Positions 49,080-58,700 of a stretch of DNA of 64,000 nt are shown here, piece after piece. Position 1 is the stretch's first letter; the number at the start of each line of letters is the position of its first letter. Both the position numbers and the translations under genes were made by a program. A model generated the notes under the pieces. The model ran no database searches. It saw only the letters and a program-made list of their open reading frames with translations, and had not been told where the DNA came from. This DNA comes from Pandoraea fibrosis (lineage in GTDB: Bacteria; Pseudomonadota; Gammaproteobacteria; Burkholderiales; Burkholderiaceae): contig NZ_CP047385.1 of the NCBI RefSeq assembly GCF_000807775.2, positions 1,984,001-2,048,000 of the forward strand, written 5' to 3'.

Positions 49080-49373
49080 TTAACGCAAGCGTGAACCGAT
49101 GAGGCAACCGAGGGCAAGCGCTGCCATCAGGACCGCGACGCTCGCCGACACACCGCCGACCAGCGCGAGCCCGGTGGCCGCAAGACCGTGGGCCAGGACC
49201 GCGGCGGGCACAAGCAGGATGGCGCTCAGGACACTCCAACGCATGACATAGCGCCACATGAAGCGGCTCACGATGCGCATTCGGGCGTCGAGTTGATGCC
49301 GCTGCCAGAAAGACAGATCGGCTGCCGCGTGGAAGAGCCACAGCGGGCTGAAATATTTGATGAACAAGTCCAT
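49080..49373 (-). CDS. Small membrane protein of unknown function
   Basis: 97 residues from ATG 49373 (MDLFIKYFSPLWLFHAAADLSFWQRHQL); the frame is open upstream, but this start puts a plausible N-terminus at the first hydrophobic stretch. Two membrane segments can be seen, about residues 49-67 (WSVLSAILLVPAAVLAHGL) and 72-92 (ALVGGVSASVAVLMAALALG), with a basic region RMRIVSRFMWRYVMR before them. No family recognised. It stands alone between wrbA and the LysR gene. Confidence 0.55.
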   Translation of the reverse strand: MDLFIKYFSPLWLFHAAADLSFWQRHQLDARMRIVSRFMWRYVMRWSVLSAILLVPAAVLAHGLAATGLALVGGVSASVAVLMAALALGCLIGSRLR

Positions 49374-49605
49374 GACGCCACACCGGAAACACAATGCCCG
49401 CAGGGCGCGGGCATGTCGTCGAGGCACGATGGCGGGTCGGGGGCCGGTTGGCTTCGTCACGCACTTGAGGGAGTCGACGCACTCAGATTGTAGCAGGCGC
49501 TCACTCACTTCGTGGTGGCGTTAGCGAATCTTAAGTGCGCTGATCGTGCCGAATTTCGCTCAACCACCCGGGAAGTTTCGACATCGGCTCCCATCTCCCA
49601 TTGTG

Positions 49606-50547
49606 TCAGGGTTTGGGGGCCGTTTTGGCGCCAAGCGCGTGCGGCGTGTTGGCCGTGATCTGTCGGATCAATTCCCAGACCGACTGAGCGGCGGGAGAGA
49701 GCGTGCGGTTCTTGCGGCGCACCAGCATGACGGTGCGGTCGAGTTGGGGCACCAGCGGCAGGGCGACAAGGTGTCCGCCGTTTTCCGGCAGACCCGGCAT
49801 TGCGGGCAGTGCCAGCGCCGGCATGATGCTGATGCCGATGCCCGCTTCGACCATCCGGAAAACGGTAATGGCGTGCCCGACTTCCTGCGCTACCTGACAA
49901 TAGGCACCCTGCTCGGCCAGTGCCCGGTCGATCAGCGGCCGGCTGCCCGACGCGTAGTCCAGCAGCACCAGCTTCTCGCCGTTGAGGTCTTTCCATGTCA
50001 CCTGCGCTTGCTTCGCGAAGCGATGTGAGCGGTCGCATACCACGAGGAACGGCTCGACCATGATGGGCTCGCCGACCAGATCGTCCGTGCCTTCCGACGC
50101 CACGATGACCCCGAAATCGACTTCACCATGCCGCACGCTGTCGGTCGCGAGCGTCTGGACCTGATCGCGCAGCATGAGGGTGATGTCCGGGTATCGGGCC
50201 GCGCAAGCCGAAATGCATTCGGGCATCAGATTGGCCGAGATCGTGGGCGCGCTGGCGACCCGCACCCGTCCGCGACGCTCTTCGGCCAGGCCGTGGGTGT
50301 CGCGCAAGGCGCTTTCGAGTTCGTCGAGCACCCGGGCAAGCGTTGCCGAGAGGCTAGCGCCCACTTCGGTGAGTGTGACCTCCCGAGTGGTGCGGTCCAC
50401 GAGCTTGAGGCCGAGTTCTTGTTCCAACTCGCGGATACAGCGACTCACGGCTGGCTGGGTCAGGCCGATGTCCTCGCCGGCACGGCTGAAACTGCCGTGT
50501 TCGGCCACTGCGAGGAATACCTTGAGCTGGCGCAGCGAGATATTCAT
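49606..50547 (-). CDS. LysR-type transcriptional regulator (CynR/CbbR-like)
   Basis: 313 residues from ATG 50547. N-terminal winged HTH: ISLRQLKVFLAVAEHGSFSRAGEDIGLTQPAVSRCIRELE. The effector domain begins RRGRVRVASAPTISANLMPE and includes DFGVIVASEGTDDL. The divergent gene across a 211-base gap encodes an SBF-family transporter, its probable target. A set of hexamers spaced by 11 bases overlaps this start codon (see regulatory feature), suggesting autorepression. Effector unknown. Confidence 0.9.
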   Translation of the reverse strand: MNISLRQLKVFLAVAEHGSFSRAGEDIGLTQPAVSRCIRELEQELGLKLVDRTTREVTLTEVGASLSATLARVLDELESALRDTHGLAEERRGRVRVASAPTISANLMPECISACAARYPDITLMLRDQVQTLATDSVRHGEVDFGVIVASEGTDDLVGEPIMVEPFLVVCDRSHRFAKQAQVTWKDLNGEKLVLLDYASGSRPLIDRALAEQGAYCQVAQEVGHAITVFRMVEAGIGISIMPALALPAMPGLPENGGHLVALPLVPQLDRTVMLVRRKNRTLSPAAQSVWELIRQITANTPHALGAKTAPKP

Positions 50548-50581
50548 GCGTCTTTGGTATGAATGAAATTTTTAAATGAAT
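50542..50581. promoter_or_regulatory. Three evenly spaced hexamers at the LysR start, probable LysR-type operator
   Basis: ATTCAT (50542-50547), 11 bases, ATGAAT (50559-50564), 11 bases, ATGAAT (50576-50581). The first two form an inverted repeat with the T-N11-A spacing typical of LysR boxes; the third extends it as a direct repeat. The left half contains the regulator's own start codon. Confidence 0.55.
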
Positions 50582-50758
50582 TTGTATTTTAACTGCCCTT
50601 GCGTTCTAATACGTGAAAACCCGTATCGCGAGCGCACACTTCCGGTCACTTTCGATCGCCTGCCGATCGATTGACGACTTCGCTGGCGGCCGACATGCCG
50701 CGGCGTCCCGTGTTCTGGCGGACGGGCTTTGTCTTTTTTGACGTATTCGAGATCGACG

Positions 50759-51826
50759 ATGGCCAGACCGCGTTTCCTTCCTGACAATTTCACGCTGATG
50801 CTGGTGGTGACCGTTGTGCTCGCCAGCTTCCTGCCGGCGCACGGCGAGGGCGAAGTCGCCTTCAACCTGCTCACCAACGTGGCAATTGCCGCATTGTTCT
50901 TCCTGCACGGCGCGAAGCTTTCGCGCGAGGCGGTGCTCGCCGGTGCGACGCATTGGCGTTTGCACCTGCTGGTGTTCGCCAGCACGTTCGTGATGTTCCC
51001 GATCGTCGGCGTGGCGCTCAAGCCGGTGCTGTCGTGGATGGTGACGCCGGAGCTGTATCTCGGCATTCTTTTCCTTTGCACGCTGCCGGCAACGGTGCAG
51101 TCCGCCATCGCCTTCACGTCGATCGCCCGTGGCAACGTGCCGGCGGCGGTGTGCAGTGCGTCGGCGTCGAGCCTGTTCGGCATTTTCATCACGCCGGTGC
51201 TCGTCGGCCTGATCGTGGTCCATCACGATGGGAATACTGGCGCGTCGCCGTTCGACTCGATCGGCAACATCATGCTGCAACTGCTCGTGCCGTTCATCGC
51301 GGGACAGCTCTCGCGCAAAGCCATCGGCAAATGGGTCGAGCGTCATCGCGCGCTGCTCAAGATTGTCGATCAGGGCTCGATTCTGCTGGTGGTCTACACC
51401 GCGTTCAGCGAGGCGGTGAATACCGGCTTGTGGCATCAGATTCCGCCGCTGGCGCTGCTGGGCCTGCTGGGCTGCTGTGCGGTGATTCTGGCCATCATGC
51501 TGGCCGTGACCACTTATTCCGCCCGTTGGCTCGGTTTCTCGCGCGAGGACGAGATCACGATCGTCTTCTGCGGCTCGAAGAAGAGCCTCGCGAGCGGCAT
51601 TCCGATGGCCAAGGTGCTGTTTGCCACCGGACCGCTTGGCGCCATCGTCTTGCCGCTCATGCTGTTCCATCAAATGCAACTGATGGTCTGCGCGGTGCTG
51701 GCACAACGCTATGCCAACCGCCAACGCGCGGCGCAGGCGGGCAAGGGCGTGAAGGCCGGCGCTGCCAAGCCCGCAGTTCGCGACGGCAAGTCCGACAGCA
51801 GCGCCAAGGCTGGCGCGGGTCGCTGA
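50759..51826 (+). CDS. Bile acid:sodium symporter (SBF/YfeH-like) family transporter
   Basis: 355 residues from ATG 50759 (MARPRFLPDNFTLMLVVTVVLASF); TTG 50729 would be longer. About ten membrane segments are visible, including VAIAALFFLHGAKLSREAVL, TLPATVQSAIAFTSIARGN and ITIVFCGSKKSLASGIPMAK, which contain the SBF-like family signatures (TVQSA and CGSKKSLA loops). The length of 325-350 is usual; the tail after YANRQRAAQAGKG is a Lys/Ala-rich cytoplasmic extension. The YfeH-like branch is not known to carry bile acids; substrate unknown. It is divergent from the LysR gene and is probably regulated by it. Confidence 0.87.
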   Translation: MARPRFLPDNFTLMLVVTVVLASFLPAHGEGEVAFNLLTNVAIAALFFLHGAKLSREAVLAGATHWRLHLLVFASTFVMFPIVGVALKPVLSWMVTPELYLGILFLCTLPATVQSAIAFTSIARGNVPAAVCSASASSLFGIFITPVLVGLIVVHHDGNTGASPFDSIGNIMLQLLVPFIAGQLSRKAIGKWVERHRALLKIVDQGSILLVVYTAFSEAVNTGLWHQIPPLALLGLLGCCAVILAIMLAVTTYSARWLGFSREDEITIVFCGSKKSLASGIPMAKVLFATGPLGAIVLPLMLFHQMQLMVCAVLAQRYANRQRAAQAGKGVKAGAAKPAVRDGKSDSSAKAGAGR

Positions 51827-51845
51827 GGCGAGATCCCGGCAAAAC

Positions 51846-51872
51846 GCGGCCCTGCGTGCTTGTCGGGGCCGC
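51846..51872 (+). terminator. GC-rich stem-loop after the SBF transporter gene
   Basis: Perfect 7-bp arms GCGGCCC (51846-51852) and GGGCCGC (51866-51872) with a 13-base loop, 20 bases beyond the stop. No T-run follows, so termination would have to be Rho-assisted; weak call. Confidence 0.35.
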
Positions 51873-51898
51873 TGTCACACGTTGGTCGTGCGCAAGTG

Positions 51899-51905
51899 TT
51901 AGAAT
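51899..51905 (+). promoter_or_regulatory. Possible -10 element of the rhlE transcript
   Basis: TTAGAAT within GTTAGAATTGCGG, a string that recurs with small changes before dnaE (55749-55759) and before msbA (63230-63241). If used as a -10, the helicase mRNA would carry an untranslated leader of about 180 bases to ATG 52094. No -35 hexamer at proper spacing is evident. Confidence 0.35.
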
Positions 51906-52093
51906 TGCGGTTGTTTCGCTTCTTGACGACCCCCCTGGTCCGGCGGCGCCCGACGCATCTGTCCTTCGACAGGCCCCTCTCGCGCCAGCCCCGAGCATGG
52001 CGCGCAGCGCCCCTTGAATCTTCGCGAGTGAGCTTTGATGCGGAATCCTTCCGCGTGGCGGCCCCCGTTTTTTAAAAGAGATGTCCCTTCATC

Positions 52094-53578
52094 ATGGCTG
52101 ATGTAAATGCTGTTCCGACCCCCGGCTTCGATAGCTTTGGGCTACATGCGGACATCTTGCGGGCCATCGCCGAGCAGGGCTACACCCAACCGACACCGAT
52201 CCAGGCGCAAGCCATTCCGGTCGTGTTGTCCGGTCGCGATGTCATGGGTGCCGCGCAAACGGGAACGGGCAAGACCGCCAGCTTCTCGCTGCCGATCATC
52301 CAGCGTTTGCTCCCCGATGCCAATACGAGTGCTTCGCCCGCCCGTCACCCGGTGCGTGCGCTGATTCTCACACCGACGCGTGAACTCGCCGATCAGGTCG
52401 CTGACAACGTGCGTGCCTATGCAATGCACACGCCGCTGCGTAATACGGTGGTGTTCGGTGGCGTCGACATGAATCCTCAGAAGGATGCCCTGCGACGCGG
52501 CGTGGAAATTCTGATTGCCACGCCGGGCCGCCTGCTCGATCACGTCGAGCAGAAGACGGTGAACCTGAGCCAGGTCAAGATGCTCGTGCTCGACGAAGCC
52601 GACCGCATGCTGGACATGGGCTTCCTGCCGGATTTGCAGCGCATTCTGAATTTGCTGCCGAAGCAGCGCCAGACGCTGCTGTTCTCGGCCACGTTCTCGA
52701 ACGACATCAAGAAGCTCGCTTCGAGCTATCTCTCGAATCCGGTCACGATCGAAGTGGCGCGTCGCAATGCGACGGCCGACAAGGTCGAGCAAGTCGTCTA
52801 CGAAGTCGATGAAGACGACAAGCGCGCCGCCGTGGTGCAGATTCTGAACGAGCGCGACCTCAAGCAGGTCATCGTGTTCGTCAACAGCAAGGTCGGGGCG
52901 AGCCGCCTGGCGCGTCAACTGGAGCGAGAAGGTATCGTGACCGCGGCGATTCACGGCGACAAGTCGCAAAACGAGCGGATGCAAGCGCTCGAAGCGTTCA
53001 AGCAAGGTGGCATCCGCGCGCTGGTGGCGACCGACGTTGCTGCACGCGGGCTGGACATCACCGATCTGCCGGGCGTGATCAACTACGACCTGCCGTATAA
53101 CCCGGAAGACTACGTGCACCGTATCGGTCGCACGGGGCGTGCGGGAGCCTCGGGGGAGGCCATCTCGCTGTGCGCACCGGACGAGCGCAAGCAACTCGTG
53201 GAAATCGAGAAGCTGATCAAGCGCGAACTCAAGCGCGGCGAGCTGGTGATGGAGCGTCGCAGCCGTTCGCGCGATGACCGCAACGGCGAACGTTACGATC
53301 GCGGTGAGCGCACGGATCGCTCGGAGCGCAGCGAGCGTCATAGCCGTCACGATGGCCTGCGCGCCAGCCGTAGCGGTAGCGGTTCCGCGCCGCGTCGCGT
53401 TCGTCCGGAAGACGAATTTTTCTACAAGCCGTACGAACCGTCGCCATCGGCCGACGATGCACAGCGTGCCTCGCAGGAGTCCGCCGTACCGACCACGTTC
53501 GGTGCGTTGCCTGAGAAGGCGCCGAAACGCCAGGTCGCTGCGCTGCTCGCGGGTTTCCCCCGTAAAGCGAGCAACTGA
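52094..53578 (+). CDS. rhlE: DEAD-box ATP-dependent RNA helicase, RhlE type
   Basis: 494 residues. The Q motif is [20 protein letters not shown], then Walker [18 protein letters not shown] (Ia), TPGRLLDH (Ib), [13 protein letters not shown] (DEAD, II), FSATFS (III), [12 protein letters not shown] (V) and [10 protein letters not shown] (VI). After about residue 375 the C-terminus is very basic and Arg/Ser/Asp-rich ([20 protein letters not shown]), the low-complexity RNA-binding tail typical of RhlE. It remodels RNA structure in ribosome assembly and mRNA decay. It is monocistronic with a strong terminator. Confidence 0.93.
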   Translation: MADVNAVPTPGFDSFGLHADILRAIAEQGYTQPTPIQAQAIPVVLSGRDVMGAAQTGTGKTASFSLPIIQRLLPDANTSASPARHPVRALILTPTRELADQVADNVRAYAMHTPLRNTVVFGGVDMNPQKDALRRGVEILIATPGRLLDHVEQKTVNLSQVKMLVLDEADRMLDMGFLPDLQRILNLLPKQRQTLLFSATFSNDIKKLASSYLSNPVTIEVARRNATADKVEQVVYEVDEDDKRAAVVQILNERDLKQVIVFVNSKVGASRLARQLEREGIVTAAIHGDKSQNERMQALEAFKQGGIRALVATDVAARGLDITDLPGVINYDLPYNPEDYVHRIGRTGRAGASGEAISLCAPDERKQLVEIEKLIKRELKRGELVMERRSRSRDDRNGERYDRGERTDRSERSERHSRHDGLRASRSGSGSAPRRVRPEDEFFYKPYEPSPSADDAQRASQESAVPTTFGALPEKAPKRQVAALLAGFPRKASN

Positions 53579-53630
53579 GCGAGCAACTGAAACCGGCCTG
53601 CCGCTCCACAGGTTCGGTGCGGAGGTAGTC

Positions 53631-53660
53631 AAAAAGCCAGCGTGATTGCGCTGGCTTTTT
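53631..53660. terminator. Bidirectional terminator between rhlE and gluQ
   Basis: Perfect 12-bp inverted repeat (AAAAAGCCAGCG, 53631-53642; CGCTGGCTTTTT, 53649-53660) with loop TGATTG. Both arms end in an A- or T-run, so it serves both convergent genes; a sixth T follows on the plus strand. Confidence 0.9.
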
Positions 53661-53693
53661 TCATGGGGGGGCGCATGCGGGCGATGGGGTGTT

Positions 53694-54641
53694 TCAGCCC
53701 CCGTGCTGCTCGCGCCATGCCAGCGTTGCGGCTGCGTAAAAGTCTTCGCAGTGAGAGACATTGGCGAGGGACGCGGGCAAGCCGAGATGCGTGGCGGCGT
53801 CTTTGAGGGCGGAGAGCACCGCCTCAGGGGTATCGAGCACGAGCGGCGCCGCGCCGTTCTGTTTGCTCAGCTTCTCTCCATCCTCGGCCATGACCAGCGG
53901 AACGTGCAGATAGCGTGGCGTCGGGGCACCGAGGCAGGCTTGCAGATAGATCTGGCGCGCCGTGGAGTCCAGCAAATCTTCGCCACGCACGATATCGGTA
54001 ATGTCTTGCGCCTGATCGTCAACGACGACGGCCAACTGGTAAGCCCATTGACCATCGGCACGCCTGAGCACGAAGTCGCCGACCTCCGTGGCCAGATCCT
54101 GGGTCTGCATACCCATCCAGCGATCTTCGAAGCGCATGCGGGCGGCGTCGCCGTCCGGCACCCGCAGGCGCCATGCGCGCGCCGTCTTGCCATGCAGGCC
54201 CTCGCGGCAAGTACCCGGATAGGCCAGTGTGCTGTGACGCGCATGGACACGCGTGAGCGAGTCGGCAATTTCGCGTCGCGTGCAACCACAGGGGTACACC
54301 AGAGCGCGGGCCGTGAGCGAAGCGAGCGCCTGTTCGTACAGGGCGTGCCGTCGACTCTGCCAGACGACGGGTTCGTCCGAATGCAGACCCAGACGCGTTA
54401 GCGTGGCGAGAATGTCTTCGGCCGCGCCCGGCACGCATCGGGGTTCGTCCAGATCTTCCATGCGAACGATCCAGACACCGTCGTGCGCTCGTGCGTCGAG
54501 CCAACTGGCCAGTGCGGTGACGAGCGAGCCACGATGCAACGGCCCGGTCGGCGAGGGCGCGAAACGGCCCCGGTAGCGGGGCGTTGAGCTGGCGGGCGGC
54601 GCGGCGGTGTGCGCCGAAGCGTTGACCACCTGCGCGCTCAA
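53694..54641 (-). CDS. gluQ: Glutamyl-Q tRNA(Asp) synthetase
   Basis: 315 residues. It attaches glutamate to the queuosine at position 34 of tRNA(Asp). It is a truncated class Ic synthetase core without an anticodon domain: [20 protein letters not shown] holds the HIGH-like motif, EKLSKQNG the KMSKS-like one. CGCTRREI and YPGTCR supply zinc ligands of the GluQRS type. The start is probably TTG 54641, which overlaps the TGA stop of trhO as TTGA; GTG 54629 is an alternative, and no ATG lies near. The first 20 residues are not conserved. The pair with trhO links two tRNA wobble-base modifications. Confidence 0.92.
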   Translation of the reverse strand: MSAQVVNASAHTAAPPASSTPRYRGRFAPSPTGPLHRGSLVTALASWLDARAHDGVWIVRMEDLDEPRCVPGAAEDILATLTRLGLHSDEPVVWQSRRHALYEQALASLTARALVYPCGCTRREIADSLTRVHARHSTLAYPGTCREGLHGKTARAWRLRVPDGDAARMRFEDRWMGMQTQDLATEVGDFVLRRADGQWAYQLAVVVDDQAQDITDIVRGEDLLDSTARQIYLQACLGAPTPRYLHVPLVMAEDGEKLSKQNGAAPLVLDTPEAVLSALKDAATHLGLPASLANVSHCEDFYAAATLAWREQHGG

Positions 54642-55537
54642 GCGGACGTGACAGGCGTGACGGACGGGGTAGCGGCAGGGGGGCTTTCCGGCACGCTGGC
54701 GGCAGGATGAGTATCAATGCACGCCGGACAGTGCTCGCCTTCGACGTAATCGGGGCTTTGCTGATCCTCGGCCGTGACGACGGCGCGGCAAGCGAAGCAT
54801 TGCTTGGTCGTCGACGGCGCGAGCTCAGGCGTGAGTGCCGTGCGATAGTCGAACACGAAGCAGTCGCCCTGATAGTGCGCGCCGCCCACGTCTTCGAAGT
54901 ACTTGAGAATGCCGCCGTCGAGCTGATACGTATGTTCGAGGCCGATATCGCGCATGTAGATGGCCGCCTTCTCGCAACGAATACCGCCGGTGCAGAACGA
55001 CACGATGGTCTTGCCCTCGAAGTCCTCGCGGTGTGCGGCGATCACGTCGGGGAATTCCGAGAACTTCGTCAGGCGATAGTCGATGGCGTTGTCGAACGTG
55101 CCGACATCGATTTCGAAGTCGTTGCGTGTGTCGAGCATCACGACCGGACGGCCCTCGTCGTCGTGGCCGGCGTCGAGCCAGCGCTTGAGCGTGGCGGGGT
55201 CGACACCGGGCGCGCGGCCGTCTGCCGGTTTGATGACCGGCATCTTCATCGTGATGATTTCCTTCTTCTGACGCACTAGCATCCGGCGGAACGGCTGCGT
55301 CTCGGAGAGGCTTTCCTTGACGGTGAGATCGGCAAACCGGGCATCGGCGCGCAATCCGGCGAGGAAGGCGTCAATGGCGTCGCGTGAGCCGGCCAGAAAC
55401 AGGTTGATGCCTTCCGGGGCGAGCAGGATTGTGCCCTTCAGGTCGAGCGCCTGACAGCGTTCGAGCAGGGCTGGACGCAGGGTCGCGATGTCGTCGAGCG
55501 TGACGAACTTGTACGCAGCGATATTGACGATAGACAT
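54638..55537 (-). CDS. trhO: tRNA uridine(34) hydroxylase, rhodanese-like (TrhO/YceA)
   Basis: 299 residues from ATG 55537 ([16 protein letters not shown]); the longer frame upstream is not family-like. An N-terminal acylphosphatase-like domain ([24 protein letters not shown]) is followed by a rhodanese domain with the catalytic Cys in [18 protein letters not shown], a TrhO signature. A C-terminal zinc-type CxxC pair (CFACRAVV and HCPACIDTH) is present. The enzyme hydroxylates U34 of certain tRNAs using oxygen. Its stop overlaps the gluQ start by 3 bases. Confidence 0.92.
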   Translation of the reverse strand: MSIVNIAAYKFVTLDDIATLRPALLERCQALDLKGTILLAPEGINLFLAGSRDAIDAFLAGLRADARFADLTVKESLSETQPFRRMLVRQKKEIITMKMPVIKPADGRAPGVDPATLKRWLDAGHDDEGRPVVMLDTRNDFEIDVGTFDNAIDYRLTKFSEFPDVIAAHREDFEGKTIVSFCTGGIRCEKAAIYMRDIGLEHTYQLDGGILKYFEDVGGAHYQGDCFVFDYRTALTPELAPSTTKQCFACRAVVTAEDQQSPDYVEGEHCPACIDTHPAASVPESPPAATPSVTPVTSA

Positions 55538-55750
55538 GGCAACAAAATTTCGCAAAAGCGTGAAGCAATAAAGCGTCATTATCGCCGATTCGGCTTCGAA
55601 GCACTTTGATTTCACTCCGGATTTCGCCAAATCGGACGGCATCCCGGGTCTGAAACGGAAAAATTCCTAGTCTCTGCCCGGCGCTATCCGAAATGCAGGG
55701 AAACACTGGACGTTTCGTGAAGCGCGGCCCGCTATCCGGGGGCGGCGCGT

Positions 55751-55756
55751 TACAAT
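55751..55756 (+). promoter_or_regulatory. -10-like element directly before dnaE
   Basis: TACAAT (one mismatch to TATAAT) lies only 7 bases before ATG 55764, so transcription from it would start at or next to the start codon. No Shine-Dalgarno exists between it and the ATG. No good -35 hexamer is visible 16-18 bases upstream. Confidence 0.4.
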
Positions 55757-55763
55757 ACGGCCC

Positions 55764-58700
55764 ATGTCAGAACCTCGCTTCGTCCACCTCCGTCTCCATT
55801 CCGAATACTCGATCGCCGATGGCATCGTGCGGCTCGACGACGTCGTCAAGGCCGCCGCCAAGGACGGTCAGGGCGCGCTCGCGCTGACCGACCTCGCGAA
55901 CATGTTCGGCGCCATCCGTTTCTACAAGGAAGCCCGCGGCAAGGGCGTCAAGCCGATCATCGGCTGCGACGCCTGGATCACGAATCCGGCCGACCGCGAC
56001 AAGCCATCGCGGCTATTGCTCCTTGCGCGCGACAAGGAAGGCTATCTGAATCTATGCCAGTTGCTGTCCAAGGCATGGCTCGGCAATCAATGGCGCGGCC
56101 GCGCAGAGATCGAACCGTCGTGGCTCCAGGCCGACGGGCTCGCACGCGGTCTGCTCGCGCTCTCTGGCGCACAGATGGGCGACATTGGCGCCGCGTTGGC
56201 GGCTGGTAATCCTGAACTGGCATTGCAATGCGCGAAACACTGGTCAGGTGTGTTCCCGGGGGCGTTCTATATTGAGTTGCAGCGCACGGGGCAGGCGGGC
56301 ATGGAGACCTACGTGCAACAGGCGGTGCAACTGGCGGCGAAAGCCGGGCTGCCCGTCGTCGCCACGCATCCGATCCAGTTCATGACGGCGGACGATTTCA
56401 CCGCGCACGAAGCACGCGTGTGTATTTCGGAAGGCGAGATGCTGGGCAATGCGCGCCGTGTCCGACGCTTCACGCAGGACCAGAGTTTCCGCACGCAGGA
56501 CGACATGCTCGCGGCGTTCGAGGACGTGCCGTCTGCCTTGGCCAATACGGTCGAGATCGCCAAGCGTTGCAACCTGACGCTTGAGCTTGGCAAACCGAAG
56601 CTGCCGCTTTTTCCCACGCCGGACGGCATGTCGCTCGACGACTATCTGGTGCATCTGTCCAAGGAGGGGCTGGAGACGCGTCTCACACAGTTGTTTCCCG
56701 ACGAGGCGGAGCGAGACAAGCAGCGTCCCGACTATTACAAGCGGCTCGACTTCGAGACCGGCACGATCATCAAGATGGGCTTTCCGGGCTACTTCCTGAT
56801 CGTGGCGGACTTTATCCAATGGGCGAAGAATAACGGCGTGCCCGTTGGGCCGGGCCGCGGTTCGGGCGCCGGTTCGCTGGTCGCTTATGCATTGGGCATT
56901 ACCGATCTCGATCCACTCAAGTACAACCTGCTGTTCGAACGCTTCCTGAATCCGGAACGCGTCTCGATGCCCGACTTCGATATCGACTTCTGTCAGGACG
57001 GTCGCGATCGCGTCATTCAGTACGTCAAGGACAAGTACGGCGCCGATGCCGTGTCGCAGATCGCGACCTTCGGCTCGATGGCCGCCAAGGCGGCGGTGCG
57101 CGACGTCGGTCGTGTGCTCGATCTGGGCTACAACTTCGTCGATGGCATCTCCAAGCTGATCCCGTTCAAGCCGGGCAAGCACGTCACCATCGAGGACGCC
57201 CTCAAGGAAGAGCCGCAACTCGCCGAGCGCTTCCAGACCGAAGACGAGGTCAGGCAGTTGATCGAACTGGCGCAGCGTGTCGAAGGCCTCACGCGCAACG
57301 TCGGCATGCACGCGGGGGGGGTGTTGATCGCGCCGGGCAAACTGACCGATTTCTGCCCGTTGTACACGCAGGGCAGCGGTGAAGATGCCAGCGGCGTCGT
57401 GAGTCAGTATGACAAGGACGACGTGGAAGCCGTCGGCCTGGTGAAGTTCGACTTCTTGGGGCTGACAACGCTCACGATCCTGAACTGGGCGGAACGCTAC
57501 ATCAAGCGACTGCATCCGGAGATGGCGGACTGGTCGCTCGATCAGGTCTCGCTCACGGACCCGGCCGCGTTCAGCATCCTCAAGAAAGCCAACACGGTGG
57601 CCGTGTTCCAGCTGGAAAGCCGCGGCATGCAGGGCATGTTGAAAGACGCCCAGCCCGACCGGTTCGAGGACATCATCGCGCTGGTGGCGTTGTACCGACC
57701 CGGCCCGATGGATCTGATCCCAAGCTTCTGCGCCCGTAAGCATGGCCGCGAGAAGACGGAATATCCGGATCCGCGCGTCGAGCCGGTGCTCCAGGAGACC
57801 TACGGCATCATGGTCTATCAGGAGCAGGTGATGCAGATGGCGCAGATCATCGGCGGTTACTCGCTCGGTGGCGCTGACTTGCTGCGTCGCGCGATGGGCA
57901 AGAAGAAAGCCGAGGAGATGGCCGAGCATCGCGAGATTTTCGCGAAAGGGGCTGCTGAAAACGGACTCACGCGCGAAAAGTCGGACGAAATCTTCGACTT
58001 GATGGAGAAGTTCGCGGGCTACGGCTTCAACAAGTCGCACGCGGCAGCCTACGCACTGCTGGCGTACTACACTGCATGGCTCAAGGCGCACCATCCTGCC
58101 GAATTCATGGCCGCCAACATGAGCTTGGCCATGGACGACACGGACAAGGTCAAGATTCTCTACGAAGACTGTCTGTCCAGCGCCAATGGCCTGGGAGTGC
58201 TGCCGCCGGACGTCAATGTTTCGGCTTATCGCTTCGAGCCGGCCGATTCGAAGACCGTGCGCTATGGGCTTGGTGCCATCAAGGGCAGTGGTCAGGCGGC
58301 AATCGAAGACATTCTGCGCGCCCGCGAAGGCAAGCCGTTCACCGATCTGTTCGACTTCTGCGCGCGGATCGACCGTCGCGTGGTGAACCGTCGCACGATC
58401 GAGGCGCTGATTCGCGCAGGTGCCTTCGACAGCATTCACGAGAATCGTGCGCAGTTGATGGCGTCGGTGCCGATGGCGATGGAAGCTGCCGAGCAGGCGA
58501 GCGCAGCGGCCAATCAGGTCAGTCTTTTCGATCTCGGCGACGAAAGCTTGCAAGCTCCACTGGAGCTTGCGGACGAGCCGGCGTGGACCGACAAGCGCAA
58601 GTTGCAGGAAGAGAAGCAGGCACTCGGCTTCTATTTGTCCGGCCACATGTTCGACTCGTACTCGGACGAAGTGCGCCGCTTTGTGCGCACGCGTATTCGC

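Noticed and set aside
52142..53761. Minus-strand ORF antisense to rhlE
   Set aside because: Low-complexity Arg-rich text; the plus-strand helicase motifs cover the same DNA.
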